NCBI RefSeq assembly: GCF_030068605.1
Contig: NZ_JASJOU010000026.1
Location: 1-64,000 of the forward strand
Source: Xanthocytophaga agilis
GTDB lineage: Bacteria > Bacteroidota > Bacteroidia > Cytophagales > 172606-1
Direction of reading: 5' to 3'
Length of the DNA stretch: 64,000 bases
The notes below the pieces were generated by a model, which worked only from the letters and a program-made list of their open reading frames with translations, ran no database searches and was not told the origin of the DNA. This document shows, in pieces, positions 17,472 to 26,198 of this stretch (the first letter of the stretch is position 1; every line of letters begins with the position of its first letter). A program made the position numbers and the translations under genes.

Positions 17472-20400
17472 ATGATTCGTAATACACTTGTTTTTGCCCT
17501 CACCAACCGATGGGTAGTAATTGCTATCAGCCTGGTGCTGATGGGTGTCGGATACTGGTGCTTTACCATGCTCAAGATTGAAGCCTATCCGGATATTGCA
17601 GATACCAATGTGATTGTGATTGCTACCTATCCAGGCCGGGCAGCAGAAGAAGTAGAACAACAGGTGACTATTCCTATTGAACGCGCCCTTAATAATGTGC
17701 CTCGTGTGCTGGATCGCAGGTCTCGTACTATCTTTGGACTTTCTGTTGTGCAGCTTACATTTCAGGATGGCACAGATGACTATTTTGCACGCCAGCAAGT
17801 CAATGAACGACTGGCAACTGCCGAACTTCCGGATGGTGTGAATCCTGAACTGGCTCCACTTACCACTGCTGTTGGTGAGATTTATCGGTATGTAGTGGAA
17901 GCTCCGCCTACTTATACTCCTATGCAGTTACGGGATTTGCAGGATTGGATAATCCGCCCCTACTTACTCCAGGTGCCAGGTATTGCAGATATAACAACCT
18001 TTGGCGGACCCATGAAGCAATTTCATGTTCTAACATCTCCAGATAAGTTACATAAGTATAATCTCACACTGCCAGATGTGATAGATGCTATTGAGAAGAA
18101 CAACCAGAATACAGGAGGCAATGTGATTGAAAGAGGAGGACAGGGATTTGCTATTCGTGGATTAGGGGCTATCAAGACAGAGAACGATATAGAAAATATT
18201 GTACTTACTGCTGTAAGTGGTGTCCCTGTATTCGTGCGGGATGTAGCTTCTGTTGAGGTTGCTCCACCACCACCTTCTGGTATTATGGGCTATGCAGTGC
18301 CTTCTGAGGGACTAGACGTGGGTAGCGCTACAGAAGGTATTATTTTGCTAAGAAGAGGAGAAAACCCCAGTGAAGTATTAGGAAAGCTGAAAAAGCAAAT
18401 TGAGACGTTGGAGACGCAACAGCTACCTGAAGGAGTAAAACTACGTGTACTCTATGACCGAAGCTTTCTGATCAATCACTCATTAGAGACTGTAGGGCAT
18501 ACCCTGTTTGAGGGAGTGTCTATTGTGATTATTTTACTGATTTTGTTTCTGGGAAGCTGGAGGGCAGCTCTGGTAGTGACCATCACTATTCCATTCTCTT
18601 TGTTATTTGCCTTCATTCTGATGAAGATCAGTGGGATTCCTGCAAACCTGCTGTCACTGGGTGCTATTGACTTCGGGATTATTGTAGACGGAGCCTGCGT
18701 TATGGCGGAACATCTAATCCGTAAATACCGGACAGCAACTGATGCAGAGAAACGAGAGGGTATTATTCGCATTACCATGTCCGCCGCTCAGGAAGTAGGA
18801 CGTGAGATATTTTTCTCTGTCACAATTATTATCCTGGCCTATATGCCTATTCTGTTAATGACTCGGGTAGAGGGAAAACTATTTTCACCAATGGCTTTGA
18901 CACTAGCTTTTGCCGTGATTGGCTCTATGGTTTGTGCTATGACATTGATTCCGGTACTGATTTCATTTGCCTATAAGAAATCGTTGACTTCTACTACCAA
19001 ACCATTAAAAGAACATAAAAATCTGGTACTGGACTTTTTGGATAAAATGTATCATAAGACACTAGTATCTTTCCTAAAGAAACCCCGTGCAATTGTATTA
19101 GGTGGATTTGGTGTAGTGATACTATTAATTCTGGTAGGAGGGAGCCTGGGAACAGAGTTCCTGCCAGAGTTGGACGAAGGATCTATATTCGTGCGTTCGT
19201 TTATGCCTGCTGGAGTAACTATCCAGGAAAACGCGAAACTTGCTCCCGAAATACGCAAAATTGTCTCTGAATATAAACCCGTGTCGTATGTCATAACCCA
19301 GACGGGACGCAATGATGATGGTACAGATCCTTTTCCAACTAACCGTACAGAGATACTGATTGGATTGAAGGACTATAGTTTATGGGCAGACAGTGTTTCC
19401 AAAAAAGAACTTCTTCAGGAAATGCAGACGCGTTTGCAGAACCGTTTTCCAGGAGCTTTTTTCTCATCCGGACAGCCCATTATTGATCAGGTAATGGAGA
19501 TAGTAACCGGAAGTGCTGCGGATCTGGCAATCTCTATAGTGGGTGAAGATCTGGAACTAATGCGTCCTAAAGCGGATAGCATTGCGGCAATTGTACGTAG
19601 CACTGCTGGAGCCGCTTCTGTGAATATTGAACAGGAAGGTACTCAGGATCAGTTGGCAATTGCAATAAATAGAGAGAATGCTGCTCGGTTTGGGATCAAT
19701 GTATCAGACATCGAACGTATGATTGAAGCAGCAATTGGAGGTAAGACTATTTCTACGTTGTATGATGGTACCAAGCGGTATGATGTTGTAATCCGATATC
19801 TGCCTGAAAACAGAGGAAGCATCAATGATATTCAAAAGATACAGGTTCCTTCTGCTACAGGTGCATTAATCCCAATGCAACAACTGGCCGATATCCGTTT
19901 TGTAGCTGGGCAAACTAATATTTATCGTCTCAATAGCAAACGTATGGTGACTGTTCGGACGAATATTCGGGGACGAGACCAGGGCGGATTTGTGGCAGAA
20001 GTAAGCCAGAAAATCAATCAGACTATACATGTTCCCAAAGGGTATGAGGTCATCTATGGCGGACAATACGAAAACTTGGGACGTGCAGGCAAACAGTTGA
20101 TTGTCACTATTCCACTGACGATTATTGTAGTGTTTGTGTTTCTGTTTATGCTTTTCAAGCAATTTAGCCATACCTTGGTTACAATGGCTTGTATCACCTT
20201 TGCATTGGCAGGGGGCATTGTAGCGCTCTGGCTGCGTGATTATCACTTTAATGTATCTGCTGGGGTAGGGTTTGTATCTATCTTTGGTATTTCTGTAATG
20301 GCCGGAGTGTTACTGGTATCGGCAATTAACAGGGAAGTAGGGTATGGACATATAGATCTGGATGATCGAATCATTCATGCCTCTGTTCATCAGCTTCGGG

Positions 20401-20645
20401 CTATTTTATCCATTCTGGTGGTAGCAATTATTGGATTGGTACCAGCTGCGACATCTAAAGGAATCGGTTCAGATGTCCAGCGGCCATTGGCTACCGTAAT
20501 CATTGGAGGATTAACATCTACTTTATTGTTTGCTCCTGTTCTGATTCCTCCACTATACTATTGGGTAGTACGTAAAAAAGTACAGCCTGAACCACCCTCA
20601 GATGCAGAAGAAGGATCAAAAGATCTAGAGACTGTGCCTGTATAG
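17472..20645 (+). CDS. Heavy-metal-type RND efflux pump, CzcA/CusA family
   Basis: 1057 residues, the usual length. It begins with the first transmembrane helix after residue 10 (NRWVVIAISLVLMGVGYWCF) and repeats the RND half-structure, with large periplasmic domains at about 35-340 and 565-865. The helix-4 signature DFGIIVDGACVMAEH retains the two aspartates and the glutamate of the HME proton relay. Other family marks are YPDIADTNVIV and GTEFLPELDEGS. It couples proton entry to export of divalent or monovalent metal ions via the adaptor and TolC-like partner. Which metal cannot be decided. The C-terminus is an acidic tail. Confidence 0.93.
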   Translation: MIRNTLVFALTNRWVVIAISLVLMGVGYWCFTMLKIEAYPDIADTNVIVIATYPGRAAEEVEQQVTIPIERALNNVPRVLDRRSRTIFGLSVVQLTFQDGTDDYFARQQVNERLATAELPDGVNPELAPLTTAVGEIYRYVVEAPPTYTPMQLRDLQDWIIRPYLLQVPGIADITTFGGPMKQFHVLTSPDKLHKYNLTLPDVIDAIEKNNQNTGGNVIERGGQGFAIRGLGAIKTENDIENIVLTAVSGVPVFVRDVASVEVAPPPPSGIMGYAVPSEGLDVGSATEGIILLRRGENPSEVLGKLKKQIETLETQQLPEGVKLRVLYDRSFLINHSLETVGHTLFEGVSIVIILLILFLGSWRAALVVTITIPFSLLFAFILMKISGIPANLLSLGAIDFGIIVDGACVMAEHLIRKYRTATDAEKREGIIRITMSAAQEVGREIFFSVTIIILAYMPILLMTRVEGKLFSPMALTLAFAVIGSMVCAMTLIPVLISFAYKKSLTSTTKPLKEHKNLVLDFLDKMYHKTLVSFLKKPRAIVLGGFGVVILLILVGGSLGTEFLPELDEGSIFVRSFMPAGVTIQENAKLAPEIRKIVSEYKPVSYVITQTGRNDDGTDPFPTNRTEILIGLKDYSLWADSVSKKELLQEMQTRLQNRFPGAFFSSGQPIIDQVMEIVTGSAADLAISIVGEDLELMRPKADSIAAIVRSTAGAASVNIEQEGTQDQLAIAINRENAARFGINVSDIERMIEAAIGGKTISTLYDGTKRYDVVIRYLPENRGSINDIQKIQVPSATGALIPMQQLADIRFVAGQTNIYRLNSKRMVTVRTNIRGRDQGGFVAEVSQKINQTIHVPKGYEVIYGGQYENLGRAGKQLIVTIPLTIIVVFVFLFMLFKQFSHTLVTMACITFALAGGIVALWLRDYHFNVSAGVGFVSIFGISVMAGVLLVSAINREVGYGHIDLDDRIIHASVHQLRAILSILVVAIIGLVPAATSKGIGSDVQRPLATVIIGGLTSTLLFAPVLIPPLYYWVVRKKVQPEPPSDAEEGSKDLETVPV

Positions 20646-20700
20646 GTTATGAAGGGTGTGGAAATTTGTGAGATTATGTTTTATGCTGTATCATTGAGAT

Positions 20701-21663
20701 ATGATTCGCTGTCTATTAGATAATCATTGTACAGAAAAAAGCGACCTGGATGTAGTTGCTTTATCTGGTTTTCGCTGGATGGACATTACTCAGCCAGACC
20801 CTGAGGAAATCCAGGAGATTGCAAATGAGTTTGGATTACCTCATTATGCAATCAAAGACTGTCTGGAACCTGATCACCTTCCTAAATATGAAAATACAGG
20901 GGCCTATAAGTTTATCATTGTACGTTTTTATAGTCCACGCAATGGTGGGGCAAAAAATGGTGAGGCTGGCAAGCATGATATACATACGGTGCAGGAACTC
21001 TCCTCCAAAATAGGATTTTTTTATAACAACGGGTTTCTGCTCACGATTCATCGCCGTCAGATCCCCTTTATAGATGAGATTAAAGAGAAATATGTAGATA
21101 CAGGCTATGTAACTTCTCCTGAAGAGGCTGTTGTGAAAGTAGTATGGAATGTGTTGCATACATATGAACAAGAAGCCGAAGCTTTGGTGAGTCAGGTAGA
21201 TACACTGGAACGACGAGTGTTTTTAAAAGAACGCATTCCGGATCTGCAACAACGACTCTATGTATTGAAACGAAAAGCTAGTATCTGTCAGCGCATCCTA
21301 TTTGTGACCCGTGATGTATTAGCTAAAATTACTACTACTCCCAGAGATACCGCCGCCCTGCAAGATGTCAGGGATTTGCATACCAAGCTGGAAGTAGCCT
21401 ACGCCCAGTTACTGGATGATATCAGTAACTTGTTGAATGTATACATTTCTCTATCTGCCCAGCGTACCAATGACATTGTAAAAGTCCTCACAATTTTTTC
21501 GGTATTTTTTATGCCTCTTACCTTTATTGCAGGTATTTACGGGATGAATTTCGATTATATGCCAGAACTAAGGCACAAGTGGGGATATCCAATATCACTA
21601 GGCGCCATGGTAGCTATTTCGTTGGGCATTTATATCTGGTTTAAGCGAAAACGTTGGTTATGA
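20701..21663 (+). CDS. corA: CorA-type magnesium/divalent cation transporter
   Basis: 320 residues. The large N-terminal cytoplasmic domain includes LSGFRWMDITQPDPEEIQEI and a long helix with charged repeats. The two C-terminal membrane helices (about 258-280 and 293-313) enclose the signature YGMNFDYMPE, the GMN selectivity loop of CorA, and the protein ends with basic residues KRKRW. It acts as a pentameric Mg2+ (or Co2+/Ni2+) channel. It lies 55 bases after the RND pump on the same strand, with no terminator between them, so read-through and a role in metal balance are possible. An efflux role (as for ZntB) cannot be excluded. Confidence 0.92.
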   Translation: MIRCLLDNHCTEKSDLDVVALSGFRWMDITQPDPEEIQEIANEFGLPHYAIKDCLEPDHLPKYENTGAYKFIIVRFYSPRNGGAKNGEAGKHDIHTVQELSSKIGFFYNNGFLLTIHRRQIPFIDEIKEKYVDTGYVTSPEEAVVKVVWNVLHTYEQEAEALVSQVDTLERRVFLKERIPDLQQRLYVLKRKASICQRILFVTRDVLAKITTTPRDTAALQDVRDLHTKLEVAYAQLLDDISNLLNVYISLSAQRTNDIVKVLTIFSVFFMPLTFIAGIYGMNFDYMPELRHKWGYPISLGAMVAISLGIYIWFKRKRWL

Positions 21664-21706
21664 TAAACTTCGCTATTGTGCTAGATAATCTAGCTTCCAG
21701 CTCAGT

Positions 21707-23206
21707 ATGTCAATAAAATCTGTTATGAATATAATGCTCTTAGAAGAAGTAACTGAGCTGTATACACAATATACCCAAACTATACTTGCAAAAGATAATG
21801 CTCAAATGCTAGCATTTATCTATCCAAAGTTATTTGATTATATTTCGAAAGATCTGCTTCTTAAAAGCTTGAATGCTAGTCAGAAAGATAAATCATTAGA
21901 GATATCGTTTGATAATTTTGAGATAATATCAATAGATAAACAATATGTCATAAATGAAGTTGTCTATGTCTTGTTTCAAACGACAAATACAACTGTATGG
22001 AAGTTTACTGAGCATGACATAGCTCGTAATCGAAAGCAACGGCACAAGCAAAAGAAAAATGCCGATTTTGAGAAATTTATCTATATAGGATTTAAGGAAA
22101 GATATGGAGAGTCTAATGTTTCTTACAATGAAGAAAATAGCTCCATATTTGCGAAAGTTGCCAATAAGTTATTAGCGATTAAAGAAGAGAATAAATGGTA
22201 TTTACTGGAGATAAAAAGTCATTTGTTAGAACTATATCAAAAATTTCTACCTCAAGACCTTGTATCTGAATGTAAATCATACTTACCTCTTGAAATAGAA
22301 AGCGAGCCTTTGGAGACCAGCCAGCAAGACATTATTAAACAAGACGTTCTATCTGCGGATAATCTGGATAGGGTTTACCTGGCAGGTTGGGAGATAAGCT
22401 TTAATGATAAGCAACAATTTGAAAATTTTGTGATTACTCAGGCTACAGACAAAGAGACAATTTTGGCTATTTATTCTGGAACTGAACTTGTTTTTGAAGA
22501 CAAGAAACTCATTCAGGCATATGAGTACACTGACGGAGAAAGAAAAGAACTAGCCTTACAGAAGCATGAATTAGGTTTACCTTTGCCTGCCTTTGAACCT
22601 CATCGAATAGTGCAATTGGTTGAAGCATCTGAGGGATTACACCAGCTTGGAGGAGAAGTACCTGCCAATTTTGTACTGCCAGAGGCCAATTGTATAGTTC
22701 CTTTCCAATATCTGGGATATATAAATAATGAAGATGTCAACTTTCAATGGTTGCCTTTCCAATTACATTTGACATGTCCTATTTATTTGAACATCCAAAA
22801 TGTATTTCTTGATTACTCAGATCCTTTACATCCTGTATTACTAAATCAAGACGAGGTGGAAAGTGCGGATACATCATATGATGAGCTGGATCAAAACACA
22901 GAAATTGTCTTTCATGAGATGGCATTTGATTTTGTGGAAAGCTTTGATCCTTTTGGAGATGGATATGCTGGAATACCCAATTGGGTTCAATATCCTGAGT
23001 ACCCGATTTGTCCAAAGTCTGGAAAGTTGATGAGGTTTTTATGCCAGCTTGATGGAGGCATAAAAACAAAACGAACTAATGTTACACCTGAAAAAGAATG
23101 GGATAGAAAATATTATGAAACTCTAAACTTCTGGGGAGATGGAACGTTATATGTATTTTTTGAGCCAACTTCGAGAGTTGCCTGTTATTTTATTCAGAAT
23201 ACATAA
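21707..23206 (+). CDS. Large protein of unknown function with a YwqG/DUF1963-like C-terminal part
   Basis: 499 residues without signal peptide or membrane helix. Residues about 10-170 look like an alpha/beta domain (TELYTQYTQTILAKDNAQML, then NKWYLLEIK), reminiscent of NTF2-like folds but not assignable. The C-terminal part (about 300-499) has the order of elements seen in DUF1963/YwqG: LHQLGGEVPANF, a proline-rich P-N-W-V-Q-Y-P, CPKSGKLMRFLCQL, and the end WGDGTLYVFFEP. It is unusually acidic and AT-rich compared with the efflux genes. Starts at Met7 or Met10 are possible. Function unknown; the fusion is the notable feature. Confidence 0.65.
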   Translation: MSIKSVMNIMLLEEVTELYTQYTQTILAKDNAQMLAFIYPKLFDYISKDLLLKSLNASQKDKSLEISFDNFEIISIDKQYVINEVVYVLFQTTNTTVWKFTEHDIARNRKQRHKQKKNADFEKFIYIGFKERYGESNVSYNEENSSIFAKVANKLLAIKEENKWYLLEIKSHLLELYQKFLPQDLVSECKSYLPLEIESEPLETSQQDIIKQDVLSADNLDRVYLAGWEISFNDKQQFENFVITQATDKETILAIYSGTELVFEDKKLIQAYEYTDGERKELALQKHELGLPLPAFEPHRIVQLVEASEGLHQLGGEVPANFVLPEANCIVPFQYLGYINNEDVNFQWLPFQLHLTCPIYLNIQNVFLDYSDPLHPVLLNQDEVESADTSYDELDQNTEIVFHEMAFDFVESFDPFGDGYAGIPNWVQYPEYPICPKSGKLMRFLCQLDGGIKTKRTNVTPEKEWDRKYYETLNFWGDGTLYVFFEPTSRVACYFIQNT

Positions 23207-23220
23207 TGGAATTTTTTGAT

Positions 23221-23242
23221 AAGAGGCCCACTATGGCCTTTT
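23221..23242 (+). terminator. Terminator-like hairpin just before the next start codon
   Basis: AAGAGGCC (23221-23228) pairs with GGCCTTTT (23235-23242, one wobble) around a six-base loop. The next ATG is only seven bases after it. Confidence 0.5.
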
Positions 23243-23249
23243 ACATTTT

Positions 23250-24047
23250 ATGAAATATTTGCTTATCATTGGCTTATTGCTATCAGTAAGTTGCCAACAG
23301 CGGACCCAACACACTATGTATACTGAACAAGATATTCTTCATGAGCTGGATGAAACAGAGAATAAATTTTTTCTTGATCTGGAGCACGGGTATTTTCATA
23401 CAGCAGGTAGTCGGACTACTCTTTTTGCGGATAAATCTCGTTGGGCAATTGTAATGGAAAAGACAGGATATGGCAATAGAAGCTTGAGTATGGAAATAGA
23501 CATATGCTATTATTCCAACTGCCTAGCTATGGAAGAGGACACATTAGGTTTCAATAATACAGGTGTTGAATTGTTTTCCGAAATGGACTTCAAAAATATC
23601 TGCAAGGGTTTTGAATTAGTTGACCCTAGTACAAAATTTATAACTATAAGGGGAAAACAACTCCCTATCGAACAGGATAAGAATAAGTACAAAGCGAAAG
23701 GCATTGAGATTCGTGATTACGACAATCCTGATCACCAGATTGATTTCGTAGCATTAACCCGCTATCTGGATGAGCAACACCCAAAACTGTTTCGGGCTTC
23801 TGAATCAGAAATACGTAAATATTTACCCAATGCTCTGCCTAAACTGATGACAATTGATAAATGGCACCATAAAACCTACTGGGAAATATATGATTCTAAT
23901 CCGTATGGTGAAGATACCCGCCCCAGCACTTATGAAACGTTTCAGATGATAGCAAAGATATTGGTTACGAAAGATACCACTTTATGGAAACCCACACTTC
24001 CACCCAATAATGACTGGCGAAACTGGCCAGAGGCAGGCAGTTTATAA
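23250..24047 (+). CDS. Lipoprotein of unknown function (DUF7003-like)
   Basis: 265 residues. The signal is short and ends in a lipobox (LLSVSC, Cys16). The mature protein has EQDILHELDETENKFFLDLE, HGYFHTAGSRTTLFAD and WAIVMEKTGYGNRS, a set I associate, with limited certainty, with the uncharacterised DUF7003 family. A later part contains FRASESEIRKYLPNALPKL and a tryptophan-rich end (WKPTLPPNNDWRNWPEAGSL). The protein should sit in the periplasm or outer membrane. It follows the preceding gene after a hairpin and may be co-transcribed by read-through. No activity can be assigned. Confidence 0.7.
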   Translation: MKYLLIIGLLLSVSCQQRTQHTMYTEQDILHELDETENKFFLDLEHGYFHTAGSRTTLFADKSRWAIVMEKTGYGNRSLSMEIDICYYSNCLAMEEDTLGFNNTGVELFSEMDFKNICKGFELVDPSTKFITIRGKQLPIEQDKNKYKAKGIEIRDYDNPDHQIDFVALTRYLDEQHPKLFRASESEIRKYLPNALPKLMTIDKWHHKTYWEIYDSNPYGEDTRPSTYETFQMIAKILVTKDTTLWKPTLPPNNDWRNWPEAGSL

Positions 24048-24067
24048 CCTACTGACTACTAATAGAT

Positions 24068-24520
24068 ATGGAACAGTCATTCCCTAGTATTCTCATTCTT
24101 GTTTTTCCTGTTTTCTTTGTGTCAATATTTGTGGGAGTTATCTTCCTTATTTCGCAGTTCGGATGGGCACGACTTGCTTCTAGTTATCGAAATGATTCCC
24201 CATTTGAGGGAAAGCACATTGGCATTATCACCGCCAGAATTAATAGAGTAAATTACAAAAATTGTCTTTCTCTCAAGTGCAATGAAGAAGGACTGTACAT
24301 GCGACCTATATTGTTTTTCAGACTGTTTCATCCTCCTGTTCTTATTCCCTGGAAAGACATTGTAGATGTTAAAGAGAAAAAGATTCTGTTTTTTACTACT
24401 AAAAAGCTTACTGTCGGTGAGCCTTCTGTTTCATCCATTGAAATTTCCAGATTTACTTATAGCCAGTTAGAACCTTATTATCTAAATGCTTCTGCTAACC
24501 AGAAGTCCAGATATAACTGA
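24068..24520 (+). CDS. Small membrane-anchored protein of unknown function
   Basis: 150 residues. One strong membrane helix spans about 8-31 (ILILVFPVFFVSIFVGVIFL). The remaining domain is basic and beta-rich (GIITARINRVNYKNCLSLKC, PPVLIPWKDIVDVKEKK). The pattern suggests a PH-like or small barrel domain on the cytoplasmic side. It starts 20 bases after the lipoprotein gene and is probably in the same operon. No cysteine or histidine cluster stands out. I do not recognise a family. Confidence 0.65.
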   Translation: MEQSFPSILILVFPVFFVSIFVGVIFLISQFGWARLASSYRNDSPFEGKHIGIITARINRVNYKNCLSLKCNEEGLYMRPILFFRLFHPPVLIPWKDIVDVKEKKILFFTTKKLTVGEPSVSSIEISRFTYSQLEPYYLNASANQKSRYN

Positions 24521-24646
24521 GCTAATAATAGAGTAGTAAACTCCATAGATTTGTCATGTTTGATTATTCCTAAAACAGAATCTGGATCAGATTGAGAGTT
24601 GGACTTCTTTAGTGATCGTAGGTTTTTGGTAATGAATAGAAATAGT

Positions 24647-24686
24647 CAAGGATTTGCAAGAAGCTTATGAAGCTTGCAAATCCTTG
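24647..24686. terminator. Strong hairpin between convergent genes
   Basis: A perfect 14-base inverted repeat (CAAGGATTTGCAAG, partner at 24673-24686) encloses a 12-base loop that itself begins with AAGCTT. It lies between the membrane protein (plus) and the deacetylase (minus) and probably ends transcription from both sides, although the flanking T-runs are weak. Confidence 0.65.
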
Positions 24687-24711
24687 GATATAAATTCTCT
24701 ATTTCTCTGTT

Positions 24712-25665
24712 TTATTGATTTCTTAGTGTGTGTTTATCCTGTAATGCAAAACGAGCAATCTCATCCTTTCGCTTAAACCGGACACCTTTCTGCTTTTTGA
24801 CAAAACTGATAAACTCATGCATTACCTGAGTCATAGCAGGAGTGCCTCCAATACGATCATGTAAACTCACTGACATCATACGGCGTTTGGTGGCTGACTC
24901 GGCATATAGCCAGGTGAACTCATCTTTAAGCTGGTCAGCAAAATGACGGCTGGAAAAATGGCGCCCTTCCATTAGCAGAATATCATTGCAACGGAGGGTA
25001 TAGGGAACTGTCACAAAGTCTTTTTCATTGACAGTTGAAATAAATGGTTCGTCACTACTTACATCATCAATATGATACAGAAAGCCAAGTTCCTGCAATA
25101 CATTTAGTGTATTGACACTTCTACGCAGCCAGTTACAATTGTAACCAACAGGTGTTTGTCCGGTGACCTCTTTGATCACATCCATACCTGCTGCAACAAA
25201 AGCTTTTTCTTCACTGGCTGACATTGTGACCTGTGGTGTCCAGGACATACCATGTGCTGCCCCTTCATGTCCACGGTCTACGATTTCTTTTGCTAAAGCT
25301 GGATGATTTAACACGGCCTGGCCAACCATATGAGAAGTAACTTTAATCTGGTGCTTATCCCATAGATCAAGCATTCTGGGAATGCCTTCTTTGTAGCCAT
25401 AGGCAAACCATGTACGAGCAGGCAGATCAGGTACGCCAGCTGGAAGAGAATTGCCTGAAAATGGGCTATCCGCTCCAAAGTCAGGTTCTCCGCCTGCTTC
25501 AAACTGCATCGAAAGTGAAATCACTAGTCGGGTATTATCTGGCCAGAAAGACGCTGAGTCCGAAGATGGAGCAACTAGATCTAGATAAGACAATGGAGAG
25601 CCAGATAACATAGTAAGTGCTCCTGCCATAGAAGTTTTAGATAAAAAATGTCTGCGAGTTTCCAT
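24712..25665 (-). CDS. Polysaccharide deacetylase-like (CE4/PuuE) protein, Tat-exported
   Basis: 317 residues. The N-terminus has a twin-arginine motif (TRRHFLSK) and a hydrophobic stretch, so export in folded form is likely. The body matches the NodB-like branch with PuuE/allantoinase: FEAGGEPDFG, GHEGAAHGMSW (metal-binding histidine region), IDDVSSDEPF and SLHDRIGGTPA (catalytic end region). Members remove acetyl groups or open amide bonds with a divalent metal. The usual NodB Asp-Asp start is altered to QFEAGGE. The gene follows the DoxX-like gene by 16 bases, forming a two-gene operon opposite an AraC regulator. Confidence 0.8.
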   Translation of the reverse strand: METRRHFLSKTSMAGALTMLSGSPLSYLDLVAPSSDSASFWPDNTRLVISLSMQFEAGGEPDFGADSPFSGNSLPAGVPDLPARTWFAYGYKEGIPRMLDLWDKHQIKVTSHMVGQAVLNHPALAKEIVDRGHEGAAHGMSWTPQVTMSASEEKAFVAAGMDVIKEVTGQTPVGYNCNWLRRSVNTLNVLQELGFLYHIDDVSSDEPFISTVNEKDFVTVPYTLRCNDILLMEGRHFSSRHFADQLKDEFTWLYAESATKRRMMSVSLHDRIGGTPAMTQVMHEFISFVKKQKGVRFKRKDEIARFALQDKHTLRNQ

Positions 25666-25681
25666 AAACCTTTATGTATCT

Positions 25682-26092
25682 CTATCTAATAGAAAAAAGT
25701 TTATCCAATGAATAACGATTGAATTGGAGATTCCAGATTAGAATGAAGAAAAAGATCACATAGATCATCTGAATTCCTACTGTATGCCAGTCCTGCTTGA
25801 TACACAAACCTGAAATAAGACAGATCATCAACAGGAATCCCGTTGTGAGAGATAGACGTGTAAGCAGGCCTGTCAGTAACAAAAGTCCTAGCAGGGCTTC
25901 CAGATAGGGCAGAATAGAGGCAAATGGTGATACAAGTCCTGATGTAAGCAATGTGCCTTCAAAGTTTTTAATCATCCACTCTTTGAATCCGGATACACCA
26001 TTGTAAATGCGTATAAAGCCATGTAAAAAGAAATTTACTCCTAAAGTAGCTCTTAGCAGTAAATAGGCAAGTTCGTGATTGTTGGTTTCCAT
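25682..26092 (-). CDS. DoxX-family membrane protein
   Basis: 136 residues from Met at 26092 (METNNHELAYLLLRATLGVN). The four membrane helices and early FFLHGFIRIYNG motif are those of the DoxX family, small inner-membrane proteins linked to quinone or thiol oxidation in some organisms. A longer frame opens at 26164, but the probable promoter core at 26118-26125 lies inside that extension, so the shorter start is preferred. The gene precedes the exported deacetylase in one operon. The role relative to the deacetylase is unknown. Confidence 0.82.
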   Translation of the reverse strand: METNNHELAYLLLRATLGVNFFLHGFIRIYNGVSGFKEWMIKNFEGTLLTSGLVSPFASILPYLEALLGLLLLTGLLTRLSLTTGFLLMICLISGLCIKQDWHTVGIQMIYVIFFFILIWNLQFNRYSLDKLFSIR

Positions 26093-26117
26093 AAAGTTTG
26101 TTTTGATTGTGATAGTA

Positions 26118-26125
26118 CAAAGGTA
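26118..26125 (-). promoter_or_regulatory. Promoter core of the DoxX/deacetylase operon
   Basis: On the minus strand this reads TACCTTTG, an exact TAnnTTTG. Transcription would begin near 26111, leaving about 20 bases before the ATG at 26092. Confidence 0.6.
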
Positions 26126-26171
26126 GAGCCTGGCAGATTGAGGCTTCTGGTAAAAATCCATCATAAATTGG

Positions 26172-26179
26172 TATCTTTG
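26172..26179 (+). promoter_or_regulatory. Promoter core of the AraC-family regulator gene
   Basis: TATCTTTG is an exact TAnnTTTG. It gives a leader of only about 13 bases before the ATG at 26199. Together with the minus-strand core at 26118 it forms a tight divergent promoter pair 46 bases apart. Confidence 0.6.
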
Positions 26180-26198
26180 TTCGCGATCTTTAGGTTGT

